Source: Streptomyces sp. ML-6 (GTDB lineage: Bacteria; Actinomycetota; Actinomycetes; Streptomycetales; Streptomycetaceae). From it: DNA of 64,000 nucleotides. The first letter of the stretch is position 1. The number at the start of each line of letters is the position of its first letter. A program made the position numbers and the translations under genes. Where the stretch lies: contig NZ_JAOTIK010000001.1 of assembly GCF_030116705.1 (NCBI RefSeq), positions 2,623,001 to 2,687,000 of the forward strand. Direction: 5' to 3'. The notes under the pieces were generated by a model, which saw only the letters and a list, made by a program, of their open reading frames with translations, was not told the origin of the DNA and searched no databases. Shown one piece after another: positions 18,401 through 24,332 of this stretch.

Positions 18401-18554
18401 GAAGACGGACATCGGCGGACCTCAGCCATGGATGCTCCTTGGTCCTGCCGAGTACATGGAGCACAAGGGCAGTAAGCCCATGGGAATCGTCTGGAATCTT
18501 CTTCACGAGATGCCAGCCGACGTGTGGACCTACTCGACCATTGCCACGGGGTGA
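15414..18554 (+). CDS. PLD-nuclease/SF2-helicase/DUF3427-type protein
   Basis: A 1046-residue protein. The N-terminal third has a phospholipase D-like active site, HAKAWLFRRD (H220, K222) followed by YVGSSNLSKAAL. The middle is a superfamily 2 helicase: Walker A TGTGKT (350-355), DEFHH (443-447), LLGLTATPERTDG and motif VI QQLGRGLRR. The C-terminal part (about 700-1046) resembles DUF3427, with KEKGTHVLLFVRRYKK near the end. This architecture recurs in restriction- and defence-type proteins acting on nucleic acid. GC content is visibly lower than neighbours and codon use less biased, suggesting acquisition. Starts at GTG 15414 after GAGGGGG. It stands alone. Confidence 0.82.
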   Translation: MPNGSADNTAPVVGLYETLITQRLEDRMKQFDSAGWRSIDEVVGAESAPNVLTRHIASVVRRVFQGLSPAEQVVAANHILDSLSTIEGATEWVDLVIEGPRQLLAVAEQEAPGVYAIRPATPLSETALITNSPEDPSLGFELRAELATADCVDLLCAFVKWHGLRVLEQSLSSARERGVPIRVLTTTYIGATERRALDRLVREFGAEVKVNYELRSTRLHAKAWLFRRDSGFDTAYVGSSNLSKAALLDGLEWNVRLSSVATPPVIRKFEATFDAYWNDRSFEPYDPDSDASRLDEALAQAGGSSRSGVPVITLSGLEVRPYPHQRDMLERLEVERIVHDRHRNLLVAATGTGKTVMAALDFKRLQQTLGRDLRLLFVAHRKEILEQSLRVYQNVLVDANFGELFVGGEIPDDWKHVFGSVQSLNSRALDRLAPDHFDVIVIDEFHHGTSPTYRRILDHFEPQELLGLTATPERTDGLNIQDEFFDGRIAAEMRLWEALENDLLSPFHYFGVTDNTDMSAIAWKRGSYDSTDLSNLFTGNDARARLVVQAVRDKVTDPGSMRALGFCVSVAHAIFMADFFRRAGLNAVALSGETPRDERKSALEQLKTGTIQVIFSVDLFNEGLDIPDVDTLLLLRPTSSATVFLQQLGRGLRRTEDKAVLTVLDFIGQHRKEFRFEEQFRALTNLTRNRLLANIEHDFPQLPSGCQIILEPKAKHLIIDNIRSQISVNVNQLAREVADYAEPKLAKYLQESRRELKELYRGNGNSWTGLLRRAKLLPDSGPDGESSLLKRVSAFLHVDDPLRVAAYSKLLADDAPTYSELSEQEQAFARMFFFSLWPLGGGFNSYQEGFDALRPQHAFRDELSQVLAHVLDQADHVPVPLLGEHASLPLSVHAAYSREEILPALGQSYVGGFMPGHFREGVKWCEDIQTDALLITLEKDEKDFSPETRYKDYARNEHQFHWESQNQTSETSPTGIRYQTHKEKGTHVLLFVRRYKKTDIGGPQPWMLLGPAEYMEHKGSKPMGIVWNLLHEMPADVWTYSTIATG

Positions 18555-18622
18555 CTTGAACGGAAAATAATGTCCTTCCGGCCCGCCGCCTGTCGGGCCG
18601 GAAGGTCTGCAGCACTTCTCTC

Positions 18623-19315
18623 TCAGCTCTCTCCAAACCTCATCTGAGCGTGCTCCAAAGCGTCGTCCGGGTCATATCCATGGGCACTGAGCCAGTGCAG
18701 AAGATCGGCGATGAGCCCAATCGCCATGTCCTTGCCCACAGCCAGATTCACTCGCCCCGGCCGTGAGTCCACTTGAGCAGATGTCAGTCCACAGAATCCC
18801 AGCAGCGCCTCTGCTTTGGCCACCTGAGGACCATCGGTGTGATCGCTCGACGACCGGAGGCCGGTACCCAGTTCGCACCATGTGGCCTTGGAATCACCAC
18901 GCAGAACGACCCCCCAGCGCTCCGCGACTCCGTTCACAAGGGCCATGCCTCGCCCATCCTCATCCTCCCCTGTCGCCCTAACGAGCGTGGGCAACGCTCC
19001 CAGGTCGGGATCGTGCACCTCAATGCGAAGCCGAGCACCGTTCATAGAAACAGCGAGGCGTGAGGGTGTTCCCGGGCCTACGTGACGGATCACATTTGTG
19101 ACCAGCTCGGTGACACAGAGCTGCGCCGTATAAACGACCCTTGTCAGGCCCCACAGTTCCAGGTGTAACCGCATCACTCGCCGCAGACCGGCGAGCTCTT
19201 CCGCCTCAGCCAGGAACTCCAGGTCCCACGCCTTTCTGTCTACTCCAAACCGACACTCACTCAAGTCGATCACCCCTCCGCCTCTGTGGTCACCGTGTGT
19301 ACCGATGCCACTCAC
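18623..19315 (-). CDS. ATP-binding regulator, HATPase/anti-sigma kinase-like
   Basis: A 230-residue protein with a GHKL-type ATPase domain in residues 40-150. The N box is TELVTNVIRH and the G box DEDGRGMALVNGVAERWG. The remaining C-terminal 80 residues are not recognised. Streptomyces encode many such RsbW-like proteins next to XRE/DUF397 gene pairs, and this one is divergent from exactly that pair. It may act on a sigma factor or on its neighbour regulators. The start is the GTG at 19315. Confidence 0.82.
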   Translation of the reverse strand: MSGIGTHGDHRGGGVIDLSECRFGVDRKAWDLEFLAEAEELAGLRRVMRLHLELWGLTRVVYTAQLCVTELVTNVIRHVGPGTPSRLAVSMNGARLRIEVHDPDLGALPTLVRATGEDEDGRGMALVNGVAERWGVVLRGDSKATWCELGTGLRSSSDHTDGPQVAKAEALLGFCGLTSAQVDSRPGRVNLAVGKDMAIGLIADLLHWLSAHGYDPDDALEHAQMRFGES

Positions 19316-19324
19316 CCTGTCACT

Positions 19325-19348
19325 GGAACTCTCAAAATGGAACTCTCA
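19325..19348. promoter_or_regulatory. Direct repeat in a divergent regulatory promoter region
   Basis: GGAACTCTCA occurs at 19325-19334 and 19339-19348, 14 bp apart, just upstream of the ATP-binding regulator and ahead of the XRE gene. A repeated half-site spaced near one helical turn suggests binding of a dimeric regulator, possibly the XRE protein itself. Confidence 0.45.
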
Positions 19349-19459
19349 CTAGAGGTGTGTGGGAGCACGTAGAAACGACGCACGCCCCCAAAGTGCGCTG
19401 TCTTGCTCAATGCGCCCCGCACAATGCACCCTCTGGGGATCAACACGAAGGACCAAGCC

Positions 19460-20305
19460 ATGCCAGTCGGACCAACCACCCGCAGGCGCCAACTGGGCGC
19501 AGACCTGCGCCGCCTCCGCGACCGCAAGGGCCTCACGCTGGAAGAGGCCGGGGCTCAGGTAGGCATCTCCAAGGCGACCTTGAGCCGCTACGAAACGAAG
19601 GAAGGCACGGTCAAGTGGCCAGTGGTCGATGCCCTATGCCGCGCGTACGGTGCTCCTGACCAGGAACGTGAATTGCTGGTCGACCTGGCCAAGGGAGCGC
19701 GCGTCCAGGGTTGGTGGCACTCACTCGCGGACCCGATCCCCGAGTCAATGAATCTCATGCTGACTCTTGAAGACGAGGTGGTCAGGGAAGACCACTACGC
19801 CTGCATGTACGTACCCGGCCTACTCCAGACACGAGCGTATGCAGAGGCAGTCCATCGTGCGTCAGAGATGCGGTGTACAGAGGAGGAGATCCACCACATG
19901 GTGGACATCCGCATGAAGCGGCAGGATCTCCTCACTCGGACCGATCCCCCACACATCTGGGCGGTGATTGACGAGGCTGTCATCCGTCGCGTCGTGGGTG
20001 GCCGCGACGTGATGCGCGAGCAGTTGAAGTACCTCTCCGCGCAGGCTTCTCAGCCCCATGTCACTGTGCAGATACTGCCGTTCAAGGCAGGCGCTCACGC
20101 CGCGGCAGTAGGTAGCTTCGTCGTCCTTGGCGGCCCCGCACCCGAACTCGATGTCGTATACGTGGACATCATCGGCGGTGGACTCTTCATGGAGAAGCAG
20201 CCGGAGCTTGTGCGCTATAGATTGGCGTTCGAGTACTTGCGTGCGCAGGCGTTGGACATCGATCTGTCTGCCGCGTTCCTGGATCAAGTCTGCAGGGAGC
20301 TCTGA
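19460..20305 (+). CDS. XRE-family regulator with DUF5753 domain
   Basis: About 281 residues. The N-terminal HTH (about 7-65) reads LGADLRRLRDRKGLTLEEAG and ISKATLSRYETKEG. The DUF5753 domain follows, with YVPGLLQTRAYAEAV, VDIRMKRQDLLTR, and QPHVTVQILPFKAGAH. The WhiJ-like group of these regulators affects development and antibiotic production and usually works with a small DUF397 partner. The stop overlaps the DUF397 start (TGATG), so the two are coupled. ATG 19460 is chosen because the HTH begins soon after. Confidence 0.88.
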   Translation: MPVGPTTRRRQLGADLRRLRDRKGLTLEEAGAQVGISKATLSRYETKEGTVKWPVVDALCRAYGAPDQERELLVDLAKGARVQGWWHSLADPIPESMNLMLTLEDEVVREDHYACMYVPGLLQTRAYAEAVHRASEMRCTEEEIHHMVDIRMKRQDLLTRTDPPHIWAVIDEAVIRRVVGGRDVMREQLKYLSAQASQPHVTVQILPFKAGAHAAAVGSFVVLGGPAPELDVVYVDIIGGGLFMEKQPELVRYRLAFEYLRAQALDIDLSAAFLDQVCREL

Positions 20306-20493
20306 TGAACTGCGAGAACGTGCATTGGTTCAAGTCGTCGTACAGCGGTGGCAGCGGCACCGAGTGCGTCGAGGTAGCCAACCTGGCAACCGTCGTCGGC
20401 GTGCGCGACTCAAAGCGCCCCGAAGGGCCGCATGTAGCCGTCCAGCGAAGCGTCTGGAACGAGTTCGTACGAAGCCTGCGGCGGCCCGTGTAA
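20305..20493 (+). CDS. DUF397 protein
   Basis: A 62-residue protein with the family signature WFKSSYSGGSGTECVEVA, then VVGVRDSKRPEGP and a C-terminal WNEFVRSLR. DUF397 proteins partner XRE-DUF5753 regulators and may modulate or be controlled by them. The start overlaps the stop of the XRE gene by one base. It is the first of three DUF397 copies within 3.2 kb. Confidence 0.9.
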   Translation: MNCENVHWFKSSYSGGSGTECVEVANLATVVGVRDSKRPEGPHVAVQRSVWNEFVRSLRRPV

Positions 20494-20580
20494 GGAGGGC
20501 GCCGCAGGCACACGCGACCAGAGCTATCGTCTTGGCTGGCAATCGGGGCCAGGCAGCAAGTTCCAGGCTGCGGCGGTGAG

Positions 20581-20963
20581 TCAACGCACAGCAAGACTCC
20601 GGTGCACCCGGGTGGTCACGCGTGGGGCCTCGGCTCCGAACACGGTGGACTCGCTCAAGGTCTGCCACACGCGCTGGTGCGTGGCGTTGGTGTCGGAGGC
20701 TTCGAGACGCAGCTCTGTGGGGCAGTCCGCAGTGCCCACGAGGCGGTTGTCGAAGCTCCGGAAGCCGTTGGCCGGAGGAACTTCGCCGGTGTATGGCGGG
20801 GGACGGTTCCAAGGCGGGCGGTGACCATGCCTATGGTGCCGGCCAGGCGGTCCAGGTGGGCGGCGAGCATGCGGGGCGGGCAGATCGTGGTGTGCGGTGC
20901 GGCTTCCCGCATCAGGGCGTGGAGTTTCTTTCCCGGGCGGTGCAGCCACTCCTGCCACTTCAT
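20581..20963 (-). pseudogene. Decayed XRE-DUF5753 regulator, C-terminal remnant
   Basis: On the minus strand one frame reads KLHALMREAA, TTICPPRMLAAHLDRLAGTIG and VTARLGTVPRHTPAKF, typical of the DUF5753 C-terminal half. Then the similarity jumps to another frame reading EVPPANGFRSFDNRLV and HQRVWQTLSESTVFGAEA up to a stop at 20581. A frameshift near 20790 therefore breaks the gene, and no HTH part remains. A second remnant of the same family lies at 23541-23761. The stretch 20964-21196 beyond it shows no gene. Confidence 0.6.
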
Positions 20964-21196
20964 CCGGAGCGGGTGGCAGGTCCTTGCGGGCTGTTGTCCG
21001 TCGGCCGTTTTCCAGTGCGCCGCCCCTGGACTGCGCCCGTCCGGGACGTACAGCCGGTTGCGAGCCGGTGAGTCGTCCGCCGGGGCACGTAACGCGGAGC
21101 TCCCGGCGCCCAGAGCTGCCCGGGCCTTCCGGTCATCCGTGCTCACCGGTTCAGCACACGCCTTCGGTCGAACCGTGCGATGCCGGCCGCGCACGG

Positions 21197-21235
21197 CACT
21201 GCCCCCGCGCTCCATGGCGGAGGGCGGGGGCAGTG
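21197..21235 (-). terminator. Terminator of the LAETG surface-protein gene
   Basis: Arms CACTGCCCCCGC (21197-21208) and GCGGGGGCAGTG (21224-21235) pair perfectly; a short inner CTCC/GGAG pairing extends the hairpin. It begins 31 bp after the stop of the surface-protein gene. Confidence 0.75.
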
Positions 21236-21266
21236 GGCCTCAAAGGCAGGTGGAGCGGTGGGCTCG

Positions 21267-22019
21267 TCAGTGCTGCTGGGCCTTGCGGCGGCGGAGGGCC
21301 AGGTAGGCGCCTGCTGCCACGAGGGCGGCGGCGGCTGCGGAGAGCAGGCCGACGGGGGCGCCCGTGCCGGTCTCGGCGAGGTCACCCTTGGTGGGCTCGG
21401 ACGACGACGGCGACGGCGAGGCCGACGCGGGCGGCGAGGAGACGGAGGCCTGCGGGGTGGGGACGGTGCCCCCGGGGGTGGACGGGGTGGGTTCTCCGCT
21501 CGGCTTCGCCGGGCCGGAGGACGGGGCCGACGGGGAGGAGGGCGGGGAGGACGGGGTGGCGGGGGTCGACTCGCTGGTGGAGGGCGACGGCTTGCCGCCA
21601 CCGGGCGTCTCCCCGTCGCAGTCGGTCCAGAAGACCTTGTGCTTGGCGCGGCCATGTTCGCCGTCGAAGTTCCAGAACAGCTTGTAGTGGCCGTCCGGCA
21701 GGGACTGGTCCGGCGTACGGCCGTGTCCCTCTGCGTCGAGCTTCAGCGAGCCGGTCTTCACGACCTCGCCCTTGACACCGGCGGTCGGGGCCCACGCCTC
21801 GATGCGCCAGTCGACGTTCTGACCACCGTCGAACCCGAAGGCGTCGAGGTAGAAGGTGCACACGTGGGGCTCGTTCTTACGGAGCTCCTCACCGGTCTTG
21901 GCGTCGTGAATCTTCACGGTGCCGTTGTCGCCGGGAGGGGTGGCATGGGCGGCAGGGGCCAGCAGCATCGTCGTGGCGACGGCTGCCGCGAGCGTGCCTG
22001 CGGAAGCGAGTGAGCGCAT
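21267..22019 (-). CDS. LAETG cell-wall-anchored surface protein
   Basis: About 250 residues: a signal peptide (ASAGTLAAAVATTMLLAPAAHA), a compact domain of about 120 residues (VCTFYLDAFGFDGGQNVDWRI, YKLFWNFDGEHGRAKHKVFW) with two Cys, a long Pro/Ser/Thr spacer, and a C-terminal sorting signal LAETG, membrane helix and basic tail (RRRKAQQH). Streptomyces class E sortases process LAxTG signals; one is encoded at 8666-9463. The ligand or function of the folded domain is unknown. ATG 22019 has GGA at a better distance than the in-frame ATG at 22025, which would add two residues. Confidence 0.85.
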   Translation of the reverse strand: MRSLASAGTLAAAVATTMLLAPAAHATPPGDNGTVKIHDAKTGEELRKNEPHVCTFYLDAFGFDGGQNVDWRIEAWAPTAGVKGEVVKTGSLKLDAEGHGRTPDQSLPDGHYKLFWNFDGEHGRAKHKVFWTDCDGETPGGGKPSPSTSESTPATPSSPPSSPSAPSSGPAKPSGEPTPSTPGGTVPTPQASVSSPPASASPSPSSSEPTKGDLAETGTGAPVGLLSAAAAALVAAGAYLALRRRKAQQH

Positions 22020-22091
22020 AGACATTCCAACAGGTGGGAGATGGGCTTCCGTGGGGGCGCCTCAGCCTCCGTCGGCCTGATGGGTCCGTCA

Positions 22092-22109
22092 AGGCGCATC
22101 GATGCACCT
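22092..22109. promoter_or_regulatory. Near-perfect 18-bp palindrome upstream of the LAETG gene
   Basis: Half-sites AGGCGCATC and GATGCACCT pair at 8 of 9 positions. The palindrome lies 73 bp before the surface-protein start. A second inverted repeat, TGCGATTTGTCGCA, lies at 22123-22136. One or both may be operators. Confidence 0.4.
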
Positions 22110-22136
22110 ATGTCACTCAATCTGCGATTTGTCGCA

Positions 22137-22559
22137 CTGGCCCAACATAACGATTGGGGTCGGGGGGTTCGAGGCCGCCGGAACGGGGCTCCGACCGTCA
22201 CTCGCCGCCCATCGCCCGTCACCCGCCGACCCACCAAACTTCTGGCTGTCTTGTATGTGCCCTTACGTCGCCGGCTTGTGACTCACGCCGCTTGGCCCCA
22301 GCAATGCCCGGCCGGAAAGCCGCACATTCGGGCCGACTCGTCGCACGCCGGAGCCGGTCGGGACGGGACGGGAGTAACGCGCCCGAGTTCAGCAACAGTC
22401 TCTTTCATTGCGCCCCTCTCTGGATGCCCCGACCTTCGGGCCAGGAAGGAATCGGACCCCTGCGGAGCGGGACAGGAGCAGCCGAAACACCGCCAGGGTG
22501 ATTCGGCGCCCACCGTCGACGACCTGTCGGTCACAAATTGACGCGGTAGCTCGTGAGTC
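22137..22559. other. Region without a supported gene
   Basis: Apart from the promoter zone of the LAETG gene near its left end, this stretch holds only short frames without family features. It may contain eroded ends of the insertion element whose TnpB fragment begins at 22560, but no terminal hairpin was recognised with confidence. Confidence 0.4.
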
Positions 22560-22976
22560 ATGACCACTTGCGTGAAGCGGGCGTTCAAGTACCGCTTCCA
22601 TCCGACCGATGCGCAGGCGGCTGAGCTGTCGCGCCCGTTCGGCTGTGTCCGCAAGGTCTACAACCTGGCGCTCGTCGCCCGCACCGAAGCGTGGGCGCGG
22701 CAGGAGCGGGTGAACTGCAACCAGACGTCGGCGATGCTGACCGTGTGGAAGAAGACCGAGGAACTGGCCTACCTCAACGAGGTGTCGTCGGTGCCGTTGC
22801 AACAGTGCTTCGGCACTTGCAGTCGGCGTTCACCAACTTCTTCGGCAAGCGGGCGAAGTACCCGCGTTTCAAGTCGCGGAAGAAGTCGCGGAAGTCCGCC
22901 GAGTACACCACCAGCGGTTTCCGCTTCCGTGACGGGAAGCTGACCCTCGCGAAGATGTCCGCACCGATCGACGCCC
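22560..22976 (+). pseudogene. TnpB (IS200/IS605-type) N-terminal fragment, frameshifted
   Basis: The frame begins TTCVKRAFKYRFHPTDAQAAEL, then FGCVRKVYNLAL, the N-terminus of TnpB/OrfB of IS605-type elements. At about 22800 the similarity moves to another frame, continuing LRHLQSAFTNFFGKRAKYPRF, SRKSAEYTTSGFRFRDGKLTL and ending near 22965. The catalytic RuvC part and zinc finger are absent, so the gene is dead. It runs into a truncated DUF397 gene, so an insertion or deletion joined the two. Confidence 0.8.
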
Positions 22977-23159
22977 CTCCACTGGTTCAAGTCGTCGTAC
23001 AGCGGCGCGAGCACAACCGAGTGCGTCGAGACCGCCCGTCTCCCCCGGGCCACCGCGGTCCGCGATTCGAAGGCACCTGACGGCCCGGTGCTGATGTTCG
23101 GCAACGCATCGTGGGCAGGGTTCCTCACCGCGATACGACAACAACAGATCGACGCGTGA
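22977..23159 (+). pseudogene. DUF397 remnant without its start
   Basis: From the TGG at 22983 the frame reads WFKSSYSGASTTECVETA, AVRDSKAPDGPVLMFGNASW and ends at TGA 23157-23159. This is a nearly complete DUF397 body. No in-frame start or ribosome site precedes it, because the upstream sequence belongs to the TnpB fragment. It is the second DUF397 copy in this cluster. Confidence 0.75.
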
Positions 23160-23266
23160 CAAGCCGACCTCCTGCGCGGGTGACATCTCGCTCCGCCTCG
23201 CGGGAAGGCCCTACAGCAGCCGGCTCACAGGCCCCGGCCGCCTGCGCATCGCAAGGAGATGCACCC

Positions 23267-23461
23267 ATGACGAATCATTCCTCCACCGGGCTCCGGTGGA
23301 GAAAGAGCAGCTACAGCGGTGGCAGCGGCACCGAGTGCGTCGAAGTGGCAATCCTGCAATCAGCCGTCGGCGTAAGGGACTCCAAGCAGCCCCGCGGCCC
23401 CCACATGTTCATATGCCACAACGCGTGGGCACAGTTCCTCACGTCCTTGCGCGCCCCGTAG
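23267..23461 (+). CDS. DUF397 protein
   Basis: A 64-residue protein with WRKSSYSGGSGTECVEVAIL, AVGVRDSKQPRGP and WAQFLTSLRAP. A clear AAGGAG ribosome site lies 8 bases before ATG 23267, so it is likely still translated. No XRE partner precedes it on this strand; the nearest are a decayed regulator on the opposite strand and the intact XRE gene 3 kb upstream. It is the third DUF397 copy. Confidence 0.85.
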   Translation: MTNHSSTGLRWRKSSYSGGSGTECVEVAILQSAVGVRDSKQPRGPHMFICHNAWAQFLTSLRAP

Positions 23462-23540
23462 ACCGGTACCGGACGGAGCGGGCTGCCGGTCGGCGCACGG
23501 CAGGACTCCGGCGCACCCCGGCGATCATGTGCCGGGCCTC

Positions 23541-23761
23541 GGTTCCCGAACGTGGCGTACTTGCTCAAGGCCTGCCGCATGCGCTGGTACGTGGGGCGAA
23601 GGTGTCCGAGTCTTCGAGCCCCGCCTCGGCGTGCCGGGGCTCGGTGACCGCGAGACGGTTGTCGAAGCTCCGGAAGCCGGCTGGCCGGGGGAACCTTCGC
23701 CGGTGCGTGGAGGGGGACGATGCCGAGGCGGACGGTGTCCGCGCCGATAGGGTCGGTTCCC
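23541..23761 (-). pseudogene. Second decayed XRE-DUF5753 remnant
   Basis: On the minus strand, fragments in three frames line up with DUF5753: IGADTVRLGIVPLHAPAKVP, then GFRSFDNRLAVTEPRHAEAG, then YQRMRQALSKYATFGNRG. At least two frameshifts separate them and no stop or HTH is preserved. It is similar at the nucleotide level to the remnant at 20581-20963 (shared CGGTTGTCGAAGCTCCGGAA on the plus strand), so the two probably arose by duplication. Confidence 0.6.
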
Positions 23762-23882
23762 GCTCATGGAGGGTCGAGAACCCTGCGACTGGTTCGTTCC
23801 AGCTGGCGATCCGTGCTCACCGGTTCGGCGCGTGCCTTCGGTCAGGCTGTTCGATGCCGGCCGCACGATTTGACTTGCCACT

Positions 23883-23902
23883 ACATATCGCGAAAGCTGG
23901 AT
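23883..23902. promoter_or_regulatory. Motif shared by the ArsR and MFS upstream regions, copy 1
   Basis: The 20-mer has the pattern A-Y-R-TATC, seven variable bases, CTGGAT, and matches 24288-24307. It is 30 bp before the ArsR start, with TTGACT just upstream as a possible -35 element. It could be the autoregulatory operator. Confidence 0.4.
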
Positions 23903-23931
23903 ACGTATTGCCGGAGAGGAAGAGGTGGACG

Positions 23932-24243
23932 ATGGATCCCCTGGCCGTGCACAAGGCGCTCGCCAACCCCGCCCGCCTGCAGTTCATGCAGTGGCTGAGG
24001 GAGCCGGAGAAGCACTTCGACGAGGAGTCCTACCGGCAGCAGGGGCTCGGCTTCCACGTCGGCGTCTGCGTCGGCGACATCCAGAAGCGCGCCGGACTGG
24101 CCCAGTCGGTGGTCTCCGGCTACCTCCAGACCCTGAAGGACGCCGGGCTGCTCACCTCGGAGCGCATCGGCAAGTGGACGTACTACCGGCGCAACGAGCC
24201 GGCGATCGCCGAGTTCGCGGCGTACGTCCGCGACGAGCTGTAA
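23932..24243 (+). CDS. ArsR-family transcriptional regulator
   Basis: A 103-residue winged-helix protein: DPLAVHKALANPARLQFMQWL opens the fold, VCVGDIQKRAGLAQSVVSGYLQTLKDAGLLTSERIGKWTYYRRN carries the HTH and wing. There is one Cys (VGVCVG) and no classical CxC metal motif, so an organic effector is more likely than arsenic. The MFS exporter 90 bp downstream is the probable target, since both upstream regions share a motif. ATG 23932 follows a GAGAGGAAGAGG stretch. Confidence 0.85.
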   Translation: MDPLAVHKALANPARLQFMQWLREPEKHFDEESYRQQGLGFHVGVCVGDIQKRAGLAQSVVSGYLQTLKDAGLLTSERIGKWTYYRRNEPAIAEFAAYVRDEL

Positions 24244-24287
24244 CCCCGGGGTCCGGCCACCCGCGCCCGGCCCCGACCCCCGCCTCA

Positions 24288-24307
24288 ATGTATCTACTTT
24301 TCTGGAT
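24288..24307. promoter_or_regulatory. Motif shared by the ArsR and MFS upstream regions, copy 2
   Basis: ATGTATC, seven bases, then CTGGAT, lying 26-45 bp before the MFS start. It matches the copy ahead of the ArsR gene at 11 of 20 positions, including both conserved blocks. Confidence 0.4.
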
Positions 24308-24332
24308 TTGAAGAAAGGTTTCGTTCATTCCG

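Noticed and set aside
20602..21306. Plus-strand frame of 234 codons between DUF397 and the LAETG gene
   Set aside because: It is antisense to the DUF5753 remnant and the LAETG gene terminator, with no family features.
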